From Cyanobium sp. FGCU6 (lineage in GTDB: Bacteria > Cyanobacteriota > Cyanobacteriia > PCC-6307 > Cyanobiaceae): a stretch of 64,000 nucleotides of DNA. This document shows positions 33,686 through 42,348 of the stretch, in pieces. The position numbers and the translations under genes are program-made. The stretch is taken from assembly GCA_024958655.1 (NCBI GenBank), contig JANWUR010000002.1, forward strand, positions 248,001 to 312,000. Reading direction: 5' to 3'. The notes beneath the pieces were generated by a model. The model saw nothing but the letters and a program-made list of their open reading frames with translations. It did not search any database and was not told the DNA's origin. How positions within the stretch are numbered: the first letter of the stretch is position 1; each line of letters opens with the position of its first letter.

Positions 33686-34603
33686 ATGGGCCTCACCCTG
33701 ATCGAGGCAGCCAAGTACGAGACCCGCCTGGAGCACCTGGCGGTGATCAAGACCTTCGCTGAGGGCGAACTGCTCAGCTGGCTGCCGTTCATGAACATCG
33801 CCGGCGGCGGCCTCTTCTATTCCGTCGAGAAGGAACTCCCCTCGGTGGGCTTCCGGGCGGTGAACGAGGGCTACAAGCAGAGCTACGGCGTCGTCGACCC
33901 CCAGTCGGAAGCCGTGCACCTCTTCGGGGGTGACGTGGATGTGGACCGCTCTATCGTTGACCTGCAGGGCCCTGAGGCTCGTGCTGCGCAGACCGAGATG
34001 AAGGTCCGCTCGATGCGCCTCACCCTCGAGGCCGCCCTGATCAATGGTGATGCCACCGCCAGCCAGGGCCGGGGCTTTGACGGCCTGGCCAAGCGCCTCT
34101 CCCCTGGCAGCGAGATGGCGCTGAACAACGGCGGCGGGGCGCTCGATTTCGACAAGCTCGACGAGCTGATCGACTCGGTCAACTCCTACGGCGGCAGGAA
34201 GTACCTGGTGATGAGCAAGGCGATGCGCCGCCAGCTCAATGCCCTCGCCCGCCAGACCGTCGGCCAGGGCGTTTACAACGTGAGCACCAACAACCTGGGG
34301 GTGATGGTGCATCACTACCAGGAGTGCCAGATCCTCACCGTCGACCGTGACGCGCAGGGCCTGGAAGTGCTCGGTTACGGCGAGGCCGGGGGCACCAGCT
34401 CGATCTACTGCTGCACCTTCGGGGATCAGGCGGTGACCGGCCTGCAGGGTCCGTTCCAGGGTCGCTACGGGATTTCGGTGCGGGATCTGGGCGAGGTGCC
34501 TGATGCCCCGGTGTTCCGCACCCGGATCGATTGGTACGTGGGCTTCGGCGTCATGCACCCCCGCGCCGCGGGCCGGCTGCATTCCATTGCTCCGATCGCT
34601 TGA
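33686..34603 (+). CDS. Major capsid protein
   Basis: A 305-residue protein with HK97-type capsid character: an N-terminal helix region (LTLIEAAKYETRLEHLAVIK), a central strand-rich part (VHLFGGDVDVDRSIVDLQGP; ALINGDATASQGRGFDGLA; LDELIDSVNSYGGRKYLVMS) and a C-terminal part (FRTRIDWYVGFGVMHPRAAG). Its position after the scaffold gene fits the assignment. A TGGCAATAG element lies upstream, consistent with strong late expression. No protease gene is apparent nearby. Confidence 0.82.
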   Translation: MGLTLIEAAKYETRLEHLAVIKTFAEGELLSWLPFMNIAGGGLFYSVEKELPSVGFRAVNEGYKQSYGVVDPQSEAVHLFGGDVDVDRSIVDLQGPEARAAQTEMKVRSMRLTLEAALINGDATASQGRGFDGLAKRLSPGSEMALNNGGGALDFDKLDELIDSVNSYGGRKYLVMSKAMRRQLNALARQTVGQGVYNVSTNNLGVMVHHYQECQILTVDRDAQGLEVLGYGEAGGTSSIYCCTFGDQAVTGLQGPFQGRYGISVRDLGEVPDAPVFRTRIDWYVGFGVMHPRAAGRLHSIAPIA

Positions 34604-34656
34604 TCGCCCCCCATTGCCTGAGACGCACACCACCCACCTGATCTGGAGATCGACCG

Positions 34657-35094
34657 ATGACTCGCCTGAAAGCCAATGCCCTCCTCGATGCCGCCACGGT
34701 GCTGGTGGGCTGGACCAACCGCTCTGCCACCCGTGACACCGAGAAGGTCTTCACCAGCGGTGAGGTGGTCAAGCTCAACACCAAGCTCGACGCCGCGGCC
34801 CGCTTCTCGCTGCTGGTGTCGCACCCCGGCCACAGCGCTGCGGTGACCGTGGTGCTGCACCTGGCGCCTGAGCTGCGCGACGGAACGATGGGGACCTTCG
34901 TGCCGGTGGCCACCGTGGCTGTGCCGGCGGAAGGCGGCCGGGTCGAGGCCTACATCTCCGGCCACGACATCCTCCTCGATACGGCCGATGTGGATAACGC
35001 CGACCTGCCGGCGCTCTGCTTTGCCAAGGCTGTCGTCACCCCCTCCACGCCTGAGGGAATGGTCGTCGGCCTGACCGCCACCCTGCCGGCCTGA
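34657..35094 (+). CDS. Putative capsid decoration or head protein
   Basis: A 145-residue protein, strand-rich: VLVGWTNRSATRDTEKVFTS, AARFSLLVSHPGHSAAVTVV, GTMGTFVPVATVAVPAEGGR, then VLDTADVDNADLPALCF. It immediately follows the capsid gene, where decoration or stabilisation proteins are encoded. The assignment is from position and fold character alone. Confidence 0.55.
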   Translation: MTRLKANALLDAATVLVGWTNRSATRDTEKVFTSGEVVKLNTKLDAAARFSLLVSHPGHSAAVTVVLHLAPELRDGTMGTFVPVATVAVPAEGGRVEAYISGHDILLDTADVDNADLPALCFAKAVVTPSTPEGMVVGLTATLPA

Positions 35095-35096
35095 CC

Positions 35097-35591
35097 ATGA
35101 ACCACTCCCCCATGGCCGGGATCGCTGCCCAGGGACCTCTTCCGGCCGGGATGCTGCGCATCCGCCTGGGCAGCCAGGAGCGCTACGTCTGGCCGGTGCA
35201 CCTGCCGGGCTGGCTGGGGCTGGGTTGGCGGGTGGCCGGGGCCGAGGCCCCTTCGGTTGGGGTCGCAGCTGCAGAGCCGCCGGCACCCATCTCCGCGGCC
35301 GCTGGCGAGGCGCGTGAGCAGGACGATGCAAAACCTGCATCACCCCGCGGCCGGCGCGGGCGTCGCCGCAAGGACGAGGCCCTGCCCGTGGAACCGGCTG
35401 ACACCGGCGCCAGCACGGTTGGCGATGCCAGCGGTCCTGAGCCCAGCGAACAGGAGCGGGACGGTGAGTCGCCTGCTGCTGGCGGCGCAGAGCCGGATCC
35501 AGATCCCGACCCAGCCGCTGATCCATCGCCCGATGCAGAGCTGGCTCTCACTGCCCTACCGGATGACCTCTTCGACGACCCGCTGATCTGA
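35097..35591 (+). CDS. Late phage protein with acidic, low-complexity C-terminus
   Basis: A 164-residue protein beginning 2 bases after the previous stop. Only the first 60 residues look folded (LRIRLGSQERYVWPVHLPGW). The remainder is a Pro, Ala, Glu and Asp-rich tail with a short basic block (PRGRRGRRRKDE), ending LPDDLFDDPLI. Function unknown. Confidence 0.55.
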   Translation: MNHSPMAGIAAQGPLPAGMLRIRLGSQERYVWPVHLPGWLGLGWRVAGAEAPSVGVAAAEPPAPISAAAGEAREQDDAKPASPRGRRGRRRKDEALPVEPADTGASTVGDASGPEPSEQERDGESPAAGGAEPDPDPDPAADPSPDAELALTALPDDLFDDPLI

Positions 35592-35604
35592 TCCCCTACT
35601 GGCG

Positions 35605-36381
35605 ATGCCCTACCCCCTGCCCCAGCAACCAAGCACCGTGGGCGGCCAACGGGTACGGCTGCTTCCACCGATCGGCTGCCCTGGGGTGGAGCAGTGGGTG
35701 CTGCCGATGGAGTTCAGCCGCTGGGCCGAGCTGGGCTACCGCAAAGGCCCGATCCCGGCGGATGACCTGGAATTGTTCTGGCTACCGGCCGACAGCCGCT
35801 GGAACGAACCGATCGGTTCGGCGGCGATCGAGCTGCTGATCAACCCGCGGCAGACCATCCCCTCACCGATCTCGGTGACCTGGGGCGATGGCAGCAGCAA
35901 CGTGGTGCCCTGGCCGGCTGTCTCCAGGCAGGCGCCACGCCTGCGGCACGTCTATGCCCAGCGGGCTGATGTGACGGTGCAGGTGCAGCTGGGGATGCTG
36001 ATCGCCACCCTTCGTGTCGCCCTGGTGGGTTGCCCGGTTCCGCCCCAGCAACTCCTCAACAACCGCGACGGCGGCGGCGGCACCGGTGGAGTGATCCAAC
36101 CGCTGATCCCCAGCGGCGGCATCACCGGCGAGCCCTACGACGGCCGTCATGCCGTGGTCTGGCGCCTGCGGCTTCACCCGAATGGGGGCTTGGGGTTCAT
36201 GCCGGACCCCAGCAGCGGTGAGCCGGCACTGGCGGTGGTGCAGGAATCAGGCGTCGGCAGCCGCGCCACCCGCTGGTACTCCGGCGATGGGCCGCCGCCC
36301 ACGACCTTGCAGCCTGCTCCAGCGGTGGGGGACTTCTACCTGGACCGCCTCAGCGGCCAGGTCTACGAACTTTCTGCCTGA
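35605..36381 (+). CDS. Late phage protein, unknown (virion-like)
   Basis: A 258-residue protein. The first 160 residues are aromatic and proline-rich (GCPGVEQWVLPMEFSRWAEL, DDLELFWLPADSRWNE), followed by a glycine-rich linker (DGGGGTGGVIQPL) and a C-terminal block (HAVVWRLRLHPNGGLGFMPD). It could be a tail- or connector-associated protein. No family is recognised. Confidence 0.6.
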   Translation: MPYPLPQQPSTVGGQRVRLLPPIGCPGVEQWVLPMEFSRWAELGYRKGPIPADDLELFWLPADSRWNEPIGSAAIELLINPRQTIPSPISVTWGDGSSNVVPWPAVSRQAPRLRHVYAQRADVTVQVQLGMLIATLRVALVGCPVPPQQLLNNRDGGGGTGGVIQPLIPSGGITGEPYDGRHAVVWRLRLHPNGGLGFMPDPSSGEPALAVVQESGVGSRATRWYSGDGPPPTTLQPAPAVGDFYLDRLSGQVYELSA

Positions 36382-36386
36382 TCGCC

Positions 36387-37088
36387 GTGCCCGACACCAA
36401 CAAGGGCCTGGCCGAGCGGGTGGAAGTGTTCACTCGCGCCACCAGCGATGCGCTGCAGAAAGCGGTGGGCGACGTGCTCGATGCTCGCAATCCCTGGCAG
36501 CTGCTCTACCGGCTGCTGCGCATCGTGCTGCTCGGCCTGGTGCTCTATTCCGGCTGGCTGCTTGTGACTCTCCAGCCTGATCTGGCCAAGCGGCTCTTGC
36601 GTCCACCCGATCACAACCTCACAGACCGGGTGGAGCAACGCAAGGCCAAAATCCAGAGCCTGCTGCGCACTGCACTGGAGAGCAACGGCGAGGGGCTCCA
36701 CACCCTCGTGCTCCTGCGCTGGGAGGGGGGCACCAGCGTGACCGTGCTGGCGGCGGCCGGCCGCGATGGCCAGCTGGGACTCACCCCCGGTCAGCAACCC
36801 CTGCTGGGGGTGGAGATGGCCGATGCCCTGGGCCACCTCGCCCTGGGCCTGTGCGCCACGGAACAACCAGAAGCCCTGCCCATCCGCACCTCCGGCGGTT
36901 CCCTGGCCGGTGCGGCCCTGCTCTGCCCGGTGGGCTGCGCCGCCAGCTCCACCAGCCGGCTCCTGCTGCTGAGCCTCTACGACGAGCGCCCCTCACGGCC
37001 AAAGAAGCCCTCCATCGACGAGCAGCGGCGGCAGCAGGAGCTGCTGCTCATCGCCCAACGGCTCGGGGAGCTCTTGGGCGGGCCCTGA
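36387..37088 (+). CDS. Membrane-anchored phage protein
   Basis: A 233-residue protein from a GTG. The start is helical (KGLAERVEVFTRATSDALQ), followed by one membrane segment (LLRIVLLGLVLYSGWLLVTL) and a cytoplasmic or virion-internal domain ending in a coiled, charged helix (DEQRRQQELLLIAQRLGELL). The domain between (LHTLVLLRWEGGTSVTVLAA) has a GAF-like feel but this is not certain. A single membrane segment in a late phage protein is notable. Confidence 0.6.
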   Translation: MPDTNKGLAERVEVFTRATSDALQKAVGDVLDARNPWQLLYRLLRIVLLGLVLYSGWLLVTLQPDLAKRLLRPPDHNLTDRVEQRKAKIQSLLRTALESNGEGLHTLVLLRWEGGTSVTVLAAAGRDGQLGLTPGQQPLLGVEMADALGHLALGLCATEQPEALPIRTSGGSLAGAALLCPVGCAASSTSRLLLLSLYDERPSRPKKPSIDEQRRQQELLLIAQRLGELLGGP

Positions 37089-37121
37089 TGGCAAGAGCAG
37101 GAGCAGGCCGCAGCGGCATCG

Positions 37122-37520
37122 ATGGTTCTCTCCTGGCGCCAGCTGGCCTCCCTGCTCGGCCCGCCCGGGCCGATGGCGCCCCAGCTGATCTGGCTCGCCA
37201 ATCCCCAAACCGCTGAGCGGCGCATCCTGCTGAGAGCACCCCAGCCGCTGAGCCTGCAGCGGATCGAGGCCGTGCTCACTGGCGGCACCAGCCCGAGCGT
37301 CAGCCTCACCCTCCGCCATGGCGCCGATGTCTCTGCGGCCGGCACGGCGGTGAGCAGCTCCCCGCTCACGATCAGCAGCGCCAATGGCGGCGCCACCACC
37401 GGCGCGGTCTTCTCTGGCTTCCAGAACCCTGCCGTGCCGATGGATCACTGGCTCTGGCTGGAGATCACCGCCGTCAGTGGGTCACCAACCGGCCTGGCGG
37501 TGTCGCTGCGTTTCAGCTGA
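37122..37520 (+). CDS. Late phage protein, strand-rich
   Basis: A 132-residue protein. It begins MVLSWRQLASLLGPPGPMAP, then LIWLANPQTAERRILLRAPQ and a serine/threonine-rich region of alternating strands (GTSPSVSLTLRHGADVSAAG). The layout suits a fibre or spike accessory protein. It is the last gene before the collagen-like protein. Confidence 0.55.
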   Translation: MVLSWRQLASLLGPPGPMAPQLIWLANPQTAERRILLRAPQPLSLQRIEAVLTGGTSPSVSLTLRHGADVSAAGTAVSSSPLTISSANGGATTGAVFSGFQNPAVPMDHWLWLEITAVSGSPTGLAVSLRFS

Positions 37521-37559
37521 GGTCGCGGCCGCTCTGCAGCAACGCGTCACACCGCTTCA

Positions 37560-37568
37560 TGGCAATAG
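37560..37568 (+). promoter_or_regulatory. TGGCAATAG element, copy D, upstream of collagen-like protein
   Basis: CATGGCAATAGCCGATGACG lies 28 bases before the start of the fibre gene. It is nearly identical to copy C over 20 bases. Confidence 0.55.
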
Positions 37569-37596
37569 CCGATGACGCAACACCCGTCTGGCTGCC

Positions 37597-38841
37597 ATGG
37601 GGTCCTGGAATTCCACCGGTTCAATCCGCGGTCCTGAGGGCCCCGCCGGCCCGCAGGGTTCACCTGGTGTGCAGGGCAACCAGGGGCCTGCTGGCCCCCA
37701 GGGACCCCAGGGCCCGGCCGGTCTGCAGGGCCCCGAGGGTCCCGCTGGTCCTTCTGGCCCGGCTGGTCCGACCGGATCGCAGGGCATCCAGGGCCCGGCA
37801 GGGATCGGCATCAACTTCAAGGGCTCGGTGGCGGCGATCGCCAACCTGCCCGCCAATGCCGCCCAGGGCGATGCCTACCTGGTGCAGGCCGATGACTCGC
37901 TGCGGGTCTGGGACAGCGGCACCAGCAGCTGGGTGAATGGCGGCTCGATTCAGGGGCCGCAAGGTCCTGCTGGTGTGGCCGGCCCTGCTGGTGCGACTGG
38001 TCCTCAGGGCCCGGCTGGGCCGCAAGGGCCCCAGGGCATTCAGGGACCTGCCGGCATCGATGGGGCGATCGGTCCTCGCGGTACCGGCTGGTTCACCGGC
38101 AGCGGGGCACCACCGCTGAACATTCCTGGTGCGGTGGATGGTGACCTCTACCTCGATCTGCTCACGGGCACCGTCTATCAGCTTGGCCCGATCCGCGTGG
38201 CTGATCTGCCCGCCATCGGCAGCTCCTTCCAGGGCGGCTACTACGCCGGCCTGATCAGCCACACCGCCAATGGGGTGGCCACCCATGCGTTGATCATTTC
38301 GCCCAAGGCTGTTGGCTCGCTGCTGAACGTGGCCTGGAAGACCACCAACACCGCCAGCACCGGCACCACGAGCGTGTTTGACGGCTGGGCGAACAGCGAG
38401 GCGATGAACAACGCCAGCCATCCGGCGGCGCAGTTCTGCCGCTCGCTCAACATCGGCGGCTACGACGACTGGTACCTGCCCGCCACCCAGGAGTGGGATG
38501 TGCTGTACCGGGCCTTCAAGCCGGAGGCGACGGCGAACGGCACCTATTCCGGGGCCGGCTACGGCGCCAACCCCTATGCAGTGCCGGCGGGCGGCAACTA
38601 CACCGACAGCAATCCGGCCCTCACTTCGGTGCTCGCCTTCCGCGCTGGTGGGGCGGAGACGCTCAAGCACTTCGACGAGAACTACGGCGACGATCCCTTC
38701 TTCCACTGGACCTCCACCCAGGCCGCCAGTGGCACCGCCTTCCTGCGGATGACCTACATGGGGGATCAATACGCCGAGGCCAAGACGAGCGCTTCCATCA
38801 CCCAGGTGCGGGCCATCCGCCGCATCCAGGTGCTGCCTTAA
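37597..38841 (+). CDS. Collagen-like fibre with DUF1566-type C-terminus
   Basis: A 414-residue protein. Two G-X-Y runs occupy residues about 12-70 and 118-158 ([26 protein letters not shown]), separated by a short globular insert. The C-terminal 200 residues form a DUF1566/Lcl-type domain with [20 protein letters not shown] and [20 protein letters not shown], as in adhesins and phage fibres. It is a likely receptor-binding fibre. A TGGCAATAG element lies upstream. Confidence 0.8.
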   Translation: MGSWNSTGSIRGPEGPAGPQGSPGVQGNQGPAGPQGPQGPAGLQGPEGPAGPSGPAGPTGSQGIQGPAGIGINFKGSVAAIANLPANAAQGDAYLVQADDSLRVWDSGTSSWVNGGSIQGPQGPAGVAGPAGATGPQGPAGPQGPQGIQGPAGIDGAIGPRGTGWFTGSGAPPLNIPGAVDGDLYLDLLTGTVYQLGPIRVADLPAIGSSFQGGYYAGLISHTANGVATHALIISPKAVGSLLNVAWKTTNTASTGTTSVFDGWANSEAMNNASHPAAQFCRSLNIGGYDDWYLPATQEWDVLYRAFKPEATANGTYSGAGYGANPYAVPAGGNYTDSNPALTSVLAFRAGGAETLKHFDENYGDDPFFHWTSTQAASGTAFLRMTYMGDQYAEAKTSASITQVRAIRRIQVLP

Positions 38842-38862
38842 CCAACAGGGAGGAGAGCAGCC

Positions 38863-39282
38863 ATGGCCAACTGGCTGCCGCGCACCCAGGTCCCTGGCCA
38901 GCGACTGAACGTGAGCGCCACCACCACGCCGCTGCTGCCGGGCGCCAGTGCCCTGCTCGATCTGCCGGGTCTGGGGCGGCTGGGCCATTTCCTGGCCGTG
39001 AGCACCGATGCGCCGGGCTGGGTGAGCTTCTACAGCTCGGCAGCAGCGCGCGAGGCCGATGGCAGCCGCCCGATCACCCAGGACCCGGCGCCAGGCAGCG
39101 GGGTGCTGCTCGATCTGGTCACGACCGCCGCCTCTCTCACCGTCACCGCTCCACCGGGCGGCACCTACTTCTCCACCGAAACCGCTGGGGCGGCGCCGCT
39201 GCTGCGGGCGCTGGTGCGCAACACCGGCACCAGCCAGGCCGCCATTGCCGTGACCGTGACCGCCGTCGTGCTGGCGCCCTGA
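38863..39282 (+). CDS. Late phage protein, strand-rich
   Basis: A 139-residue protein: GASALLDLPGLGRLGHFLAV, WVSFYSSAAAREADGSRPIT, then GAAPLLRALVRNTGTSQAAI. It looks like an all-beta virion component, possibly a fibre accessory. No family is recognised. RBS-like GGAGGAG lies upstream. Confidence 0.6.
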   Translation: MANWLPRTQVPGQRLNVSATTTPLLPGASALLDLPGLGRLGHFLAVSTDAPGWVSFYSSAAAREADGSRPITQDPAPGSGVLLDLVTTAASLTVTAPPGGTYFSTETAGAAPLLRALVRNTGTSQAAIAVTVTAVVLAP

Positions 39283-39297
39283 GATGAGGCCTACCAG

Positions 39298-40203
39298 ATG
39301 AGCAGTCGCACCCTGATCGACATCAGCCGCCTCGGCACCGAGACCACCTGGCCCTCGGTGGCCACCGAGGTGAACGGCTATCTGCAGAACTGGATCGCCG
39401 CGGCCAATGCCCAGGTGAGCCAGCACCAGCTGCGCATCGCCACCGCACCCAACCCCGAGGCCACTGCCACGGACCCATGCGGCTGGCGCATCGAGGCGAC
39501 CCTCGCCCAACTCACCCCTGGTGGTGAGCCGGCGGTGCTGCTGCTGGAGGTGTTCCTCACCGGCACCACCCTTCAGATTCGCCCGGGCATCGGCAACACC
39601 GAGCCCTACGTGGGGGCCGACACTGAACAGGGCTGGGTGTACCCCGCTGGAGACGTGGGCTACACCAGCGGCACCTGGAGCACCACGCCGCTTCCTTTCA
39701 ATGCCCAGGTGGGCTGGTCGCTCGCCCCTGGGTCTGAATATTTCGTGTTCGCCTACAGCCAACACCGCTTTACGAACAGGCAGGCGGTGCCGCTGCTGAT
39801 CGCCCGTGACCAGGTGTCCGGCCACTGGATCCTGGCGGCCTCGCCCCCCTCCACCTCCAGCTTCGACGGATTGCGGGCCGTGAGCTGGAACGTCCGCTCC
39901 GGCCAGCCCTCCGGCTCCCGCGGCCTGCTGCGGGATGGGCTGCTCACCGTGGTGCGGATCAGCCGGCCCGCCGAGCTGGTGATCGCCACCACCGACTGGA
40001 GCTACTACGAGGTCGCCAACGAACCCGCCCAGTTCTGGGAGCCGCTGCTGCTGCCGCCTGACTTCGCGACGGTGAATCTGAGCAGCGCAGCGATGAGCTA
40101 CTACAAGGCGCCCGATGGCAACGAGTGGCTGGCGATCGGAGGCCACGGCCTGCTCCTGCGCACCAAGGACGCCCCCGCCCCACAGGGAGGTGCGGGGCCA
40201 TGA
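39298..40203 (+). CDS. Phage fibre or baseplate-like protein
   Basis: A 301-residue protein: SSRTLIDISRLGTETTWPSV, a helix with NGYLQNWIAAANAQVSQHQL, then many aromatic strands (VGYTSGTWSTTPLPFNAQVG, GLRAVSWNVRSGQPSGSRG). The stop overlaps the next start (ATGA at 40200-40203). A role in adsorption is likely from position. No family is named. Confidence 0.6.
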   Translation: MSSRTLIDISRLGTETTWPSVATEVNGYLQNWIAAANAQVSQHQLRIATAPNPEATATDPCGWRIEATLAQLTPGGEPAVLLLEVFLTGTTLQIRPGIGNTEPYVGADTEQGWVYPAGDVGYTSGTWSTTPLPFNAQVGWSLAPGSEYFVFAYSQHRFTNRQAVPLLIARDQVSGHWILAASPPSTSSFDGLRAVSWNVRSGQPSGSRGLLRDGLLTVVRISRPAELVIATTDWSYYEVANEPAQFWEPLLLPPDFATVNLSSAAMSYYKAPDGNEWLAIGGHGLLLRTKDAPAPQGGAGP

Positions 40204-41426
40204 CCTATCAGGTGTTCTGCCAGAGCTTTGCCCCCGGCAGCTGGAAGTGGACCAGCAAGGACCCCGCTGGGGTCGGCATGCAGCTCGACGGGGCCTTCCG
40301 CGCCTTTGCCGCCGCCGTCAACGTCCTGCCCGGCAACGCCAGCACGCCCCTCTCGGTGATCCGCTCCCATGCCGATGCGACCGCCAACCGCTGGGGCTAC
40401 ACCTGGCAGCTGGGCCATCCCGTGGAACCCGCCCACCTCTGGTTCCTCGCCGACAGCAGCACGGCCCAGGGGGAGACCCAATCCAGCAGCAGTGCGGTCT
40501 TTGGGAACGCGCTGGCCAGCACCTTCACCAACAACACCAGCAACGGCGGCTACGGCACCTACAACAATTCCACCATCAGCAGCACCGCGCTGGCCTACGT
40601 CGACAGCACCCTCAGCGGTGCCACGTCGATCGGCGCGATCCTGCTGATCGCCCAGGACACCACCCCCGGCAAGGAGTTCTTCTGCTGGGCCCTCAAGACC
40701 CATGGCGGCAACGACGAGCTGCATCGCGACAGCTGCCATGCGCTCTACAAGAGCCCCGGCACCACGGGCTGGAACTCGATCGCGATCTTCCCCCGCACCA
40801 GCAAGCAGTTCTATGGCCAGGTCGTGTTGCACGGCTATTCCGGCAACAGCTTCGGGGGGCTCCCGTCGGCGATCAGCGCCAGCATCTACGCCAACGGCCA
40901 CCAGCTGCGCAGTGGCATCGCCCTGGGCCACTACGAATTCACTCTCCAGAACCAGGGCCTGTTCGATGCACCGCCGCCGTTGATCCAGCTGCCGGCGCCG
41001 CTTTTCATCGGCTCCACCACCACCCGAGGTGCCAGCACCCATTTCGGCAAGGTGACCCGCCCCGATGGCGTGATGCTGCAGCTGGGCCAGCGCTCCAGCG
41101 ACCGGGACGTGTGGCTGTGGGTGCCGTCGGGCACCAGCCACAACCAGGTCAGCCCCTGGACCTCCGCCACCTCCCTGAGCCACTGGCGGGAGTGCAACGA
41201 GCTGCACTTCATCAGCAGCCTGCCCCCGGGCGGGATGCAGCTGGTCTCCGGTTCGGCGGACTTCATCCGCCACTTCCCGCCGATGAGCGCCGTGGGTGCC
41301 CGCCAGCACCCGCAGCAGGGACCACTGCTCTCGGGGTCTGGTGGCGGCGGCGGTGGAGGCGATGGGGAATCGGGTGGCGGCCCGACGCGACCTGCAACAG
41401 GCCTGCTCTGGCCGCGGGGGATGTGA
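40200..41426 (+). CDS. Phage fibre or adhesin-like protein
   Basis: A 408-residue protein starting MTYQVFCQSFAPGSWKWTSK. It is strand-rich with many Ser, Thr and Asn (TFTNNTSNGGYGTYNNSTIS) and has a glycine-only linker before the C-terminal end (GSGGGGGGGDGESGGG). It is the last gene of the late operon and converges on a toxin-antitoxin pair with 8 bases between. No specific family is recognised. Confidence 0.6.
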   Translation: MTYQVFCQSFAPGSWKWTSKDPAGVGMQLDGAFRAFAAAVNVLPGNASTPLSVIRSHADATANRWGYTWQLGHPVEPAHLWFLADSSTAQGETQSSSSAVFGNALASTFTNNTSNGGYGTYNNSTISSTALAYVDSTLSGATSIGAILLIAQDTTPGKEFFCWALKTHGGNDELHRDSCHALYKSPGTTGWNSIAIFPRTSKQFYGQVVLHGYSGNSFGGLPSAISASIYANGHQLRSGIALGHYEFTLQNQGLFDAPPPLIQLPAPLFIGSTTTRGASTHFGKVTRPDGVMLQLGQRSSDRDVWLWVPSGTSHNQVSPWTSATSLSHWRECNELHFISSLPPGGMQLVSGSADFIRHFPPMSAVGARQHPQQGPLLSGSGGGGGGGDGESGGGPTRPATGLLWPRGM

Positions 41427-41434
41427 GACCTGGT

Positions 41435-41950
41435 TCAGCGCCCCAGGGTGCGGCGGATGTCCTTGACCAGCAGCAGCAGATGCAAAGGATCGGTGGGTGA
41501 GCGCTCAAACTCCGGGATCAGGTGCTCGTAGAAGCTGCGGGCCTGCTCGGATTCGGCGTGCACCAGCAAGCCGCGGCAACCGATGGCCTCGCTGAGGCTG
41601 GCGACCCGGGTGATCGCATCCAACAGCAGGGCTGCACCGAGGCCCTGGCCTTCATGGCGTTCGTCCACTCCCAGGCGGGCCAGCAAGGCGATGGGCTGGG
41701 GGTAGCGGCCGGCGCCACGGCGCAGCCGCTCCGGCAGATCGGCGATCGCCACGCTCGCTATGCACCAGGCGTAGTAGGCAACCACTTGGGGCTGATCCAC
41801 CGCAGTGACGACAAACACGCGGGTGGTGCCGGTGCCATGGGCCTGCCTGGCCACCTCCACCAGCCAGGCGGTCTGCTCCTCGGAGCGGCAGCGGAAGCCG
41901 GCGAGCTGGTCACGGGCCGCCAGCAGCTCTGGCGGTTGGTAGAGGCTCAT
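41435..41950 (-). CDS. GNAT acetyltransferase toxin (TacT/AtaT type)
   Basis: A 171-residue GNAT-fold protein with the acetyl-CoA loop in LGVDERHEGQGLGAALL, a central strand ending VVAYYAWCIASVAI, and a C-terminal tyrosine (ARSFYEHLIPEF), as in TacT-type toxins that acetylate aminoacyl-tRNA. It shares an ATGA overlap with the upstream antitoxin gene. This is the standard arrangement of type II DUF1778-GNAT pairs. Confidence 0.88.
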   Translation of the reverse strand: MSLYQPPELLAARDQLAGFRCRSEEQTAWLVEVARQAHGTGTTRVFVVTAVDQPQVVAYYAWCIASVAIADLPERLRRGAGRYPQPIALLARLGVDERHEGQGLGAALLLDAITRVASLSEAIGCRGLLVHAESEQARSFYEHLIPEFERSPTDPLHLLLLVKDIRRTLGR

Positions 41951-42279
41951 GCCTGGGGCTGATCCGCCACTGGGGTGACAAAAGGCGAGGGCCGCTCCAG
42001 CAGCCGCGCCAGCCCGGGCAGGCTGCGGGCCGGGCGGCTGTTGATCCGCTCCCACTCCTGCTGGGCGGCGGCATCAAGCACGAACTGCTCCCGGTCGGCC
42101 AGCACCCGCTGGGCCGCCAGCCGCCCTTGAGAGAGCAGGAAGGAACTGCGGTCGGTGCCGAGGGCCGCCGCGGCCCGATCCAGCAGATCGCGGTCGTCGT
42201 CTGTGGCCCGCAGCTCGATCCGGCTGGTCCTGGCCGGCCGGTGGCCCTGCGGTTTGGTGCTGGTCAAGGCGACACCCAC
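41947..42279 (-). CDS. DUF1778/TacA-type antitoxin
   Basis: A 110-residue ribbon-helix-helix antitoxin. The N-terminal part RIELRATDDDRDLLDRAAAA and LGTDRSSFLLSQG is the DUF1778 signature, and the tail (EWERINSRPARSLPGLARLL) is the toxin-wrapping region. A GTG at 42279 is the annotated start, although a TTG shortly downstream is possible because a repeat resembling an operator lies directly upstream. It is encoded just before the toxin with a 4-base overlap. Confidence 0.85.
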   Translation of the reverse strand: MGVALTSTKPQGHRPARTSRIELRATDDDRDLLDRAAAALGTDRSSFLLSQGRLAAQRVLADREQFVLDAAAQQEWERINSRPARSLPGLARLLERPSPFVTPVADQPQA

Positions 42280-42286
42280 CCAGAAC

Positions 42287-42303
42287 GTACGGACACTGTA
42301 CGG
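42287..42303. promoter_or_regulatory. Direct repeat, candidate TacA operator
   Basis: GTACGG is repeated with a 5-base spacer (42287-42292 and 42298-42303), immediately upstream of the antitoxin start. RHH antitoxins of this type repress their own promoter through such repeats. Confidence 0.45.
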
Positions 42304-42348
42304 CGCCCATTCGGAGAGGGGGCCGAAGAAGCCCCCCGGCCCTGGGCC

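Noticed and set aside
37597-38841. Diversity-generating retroelement target
   Set aside because: The DUF1566-type C-terminus recalls variable proteins of such systems, but no reverse transcriptase or template repeat is seen in the window.
37660-40146. An 828-codon open frame on the minus strand
   Set aside because: It lies antisense to the collagen-like and fibre genes and owes its length to GC-rich codon bias and G-X-Y repeats. The translation has no domain pattern.
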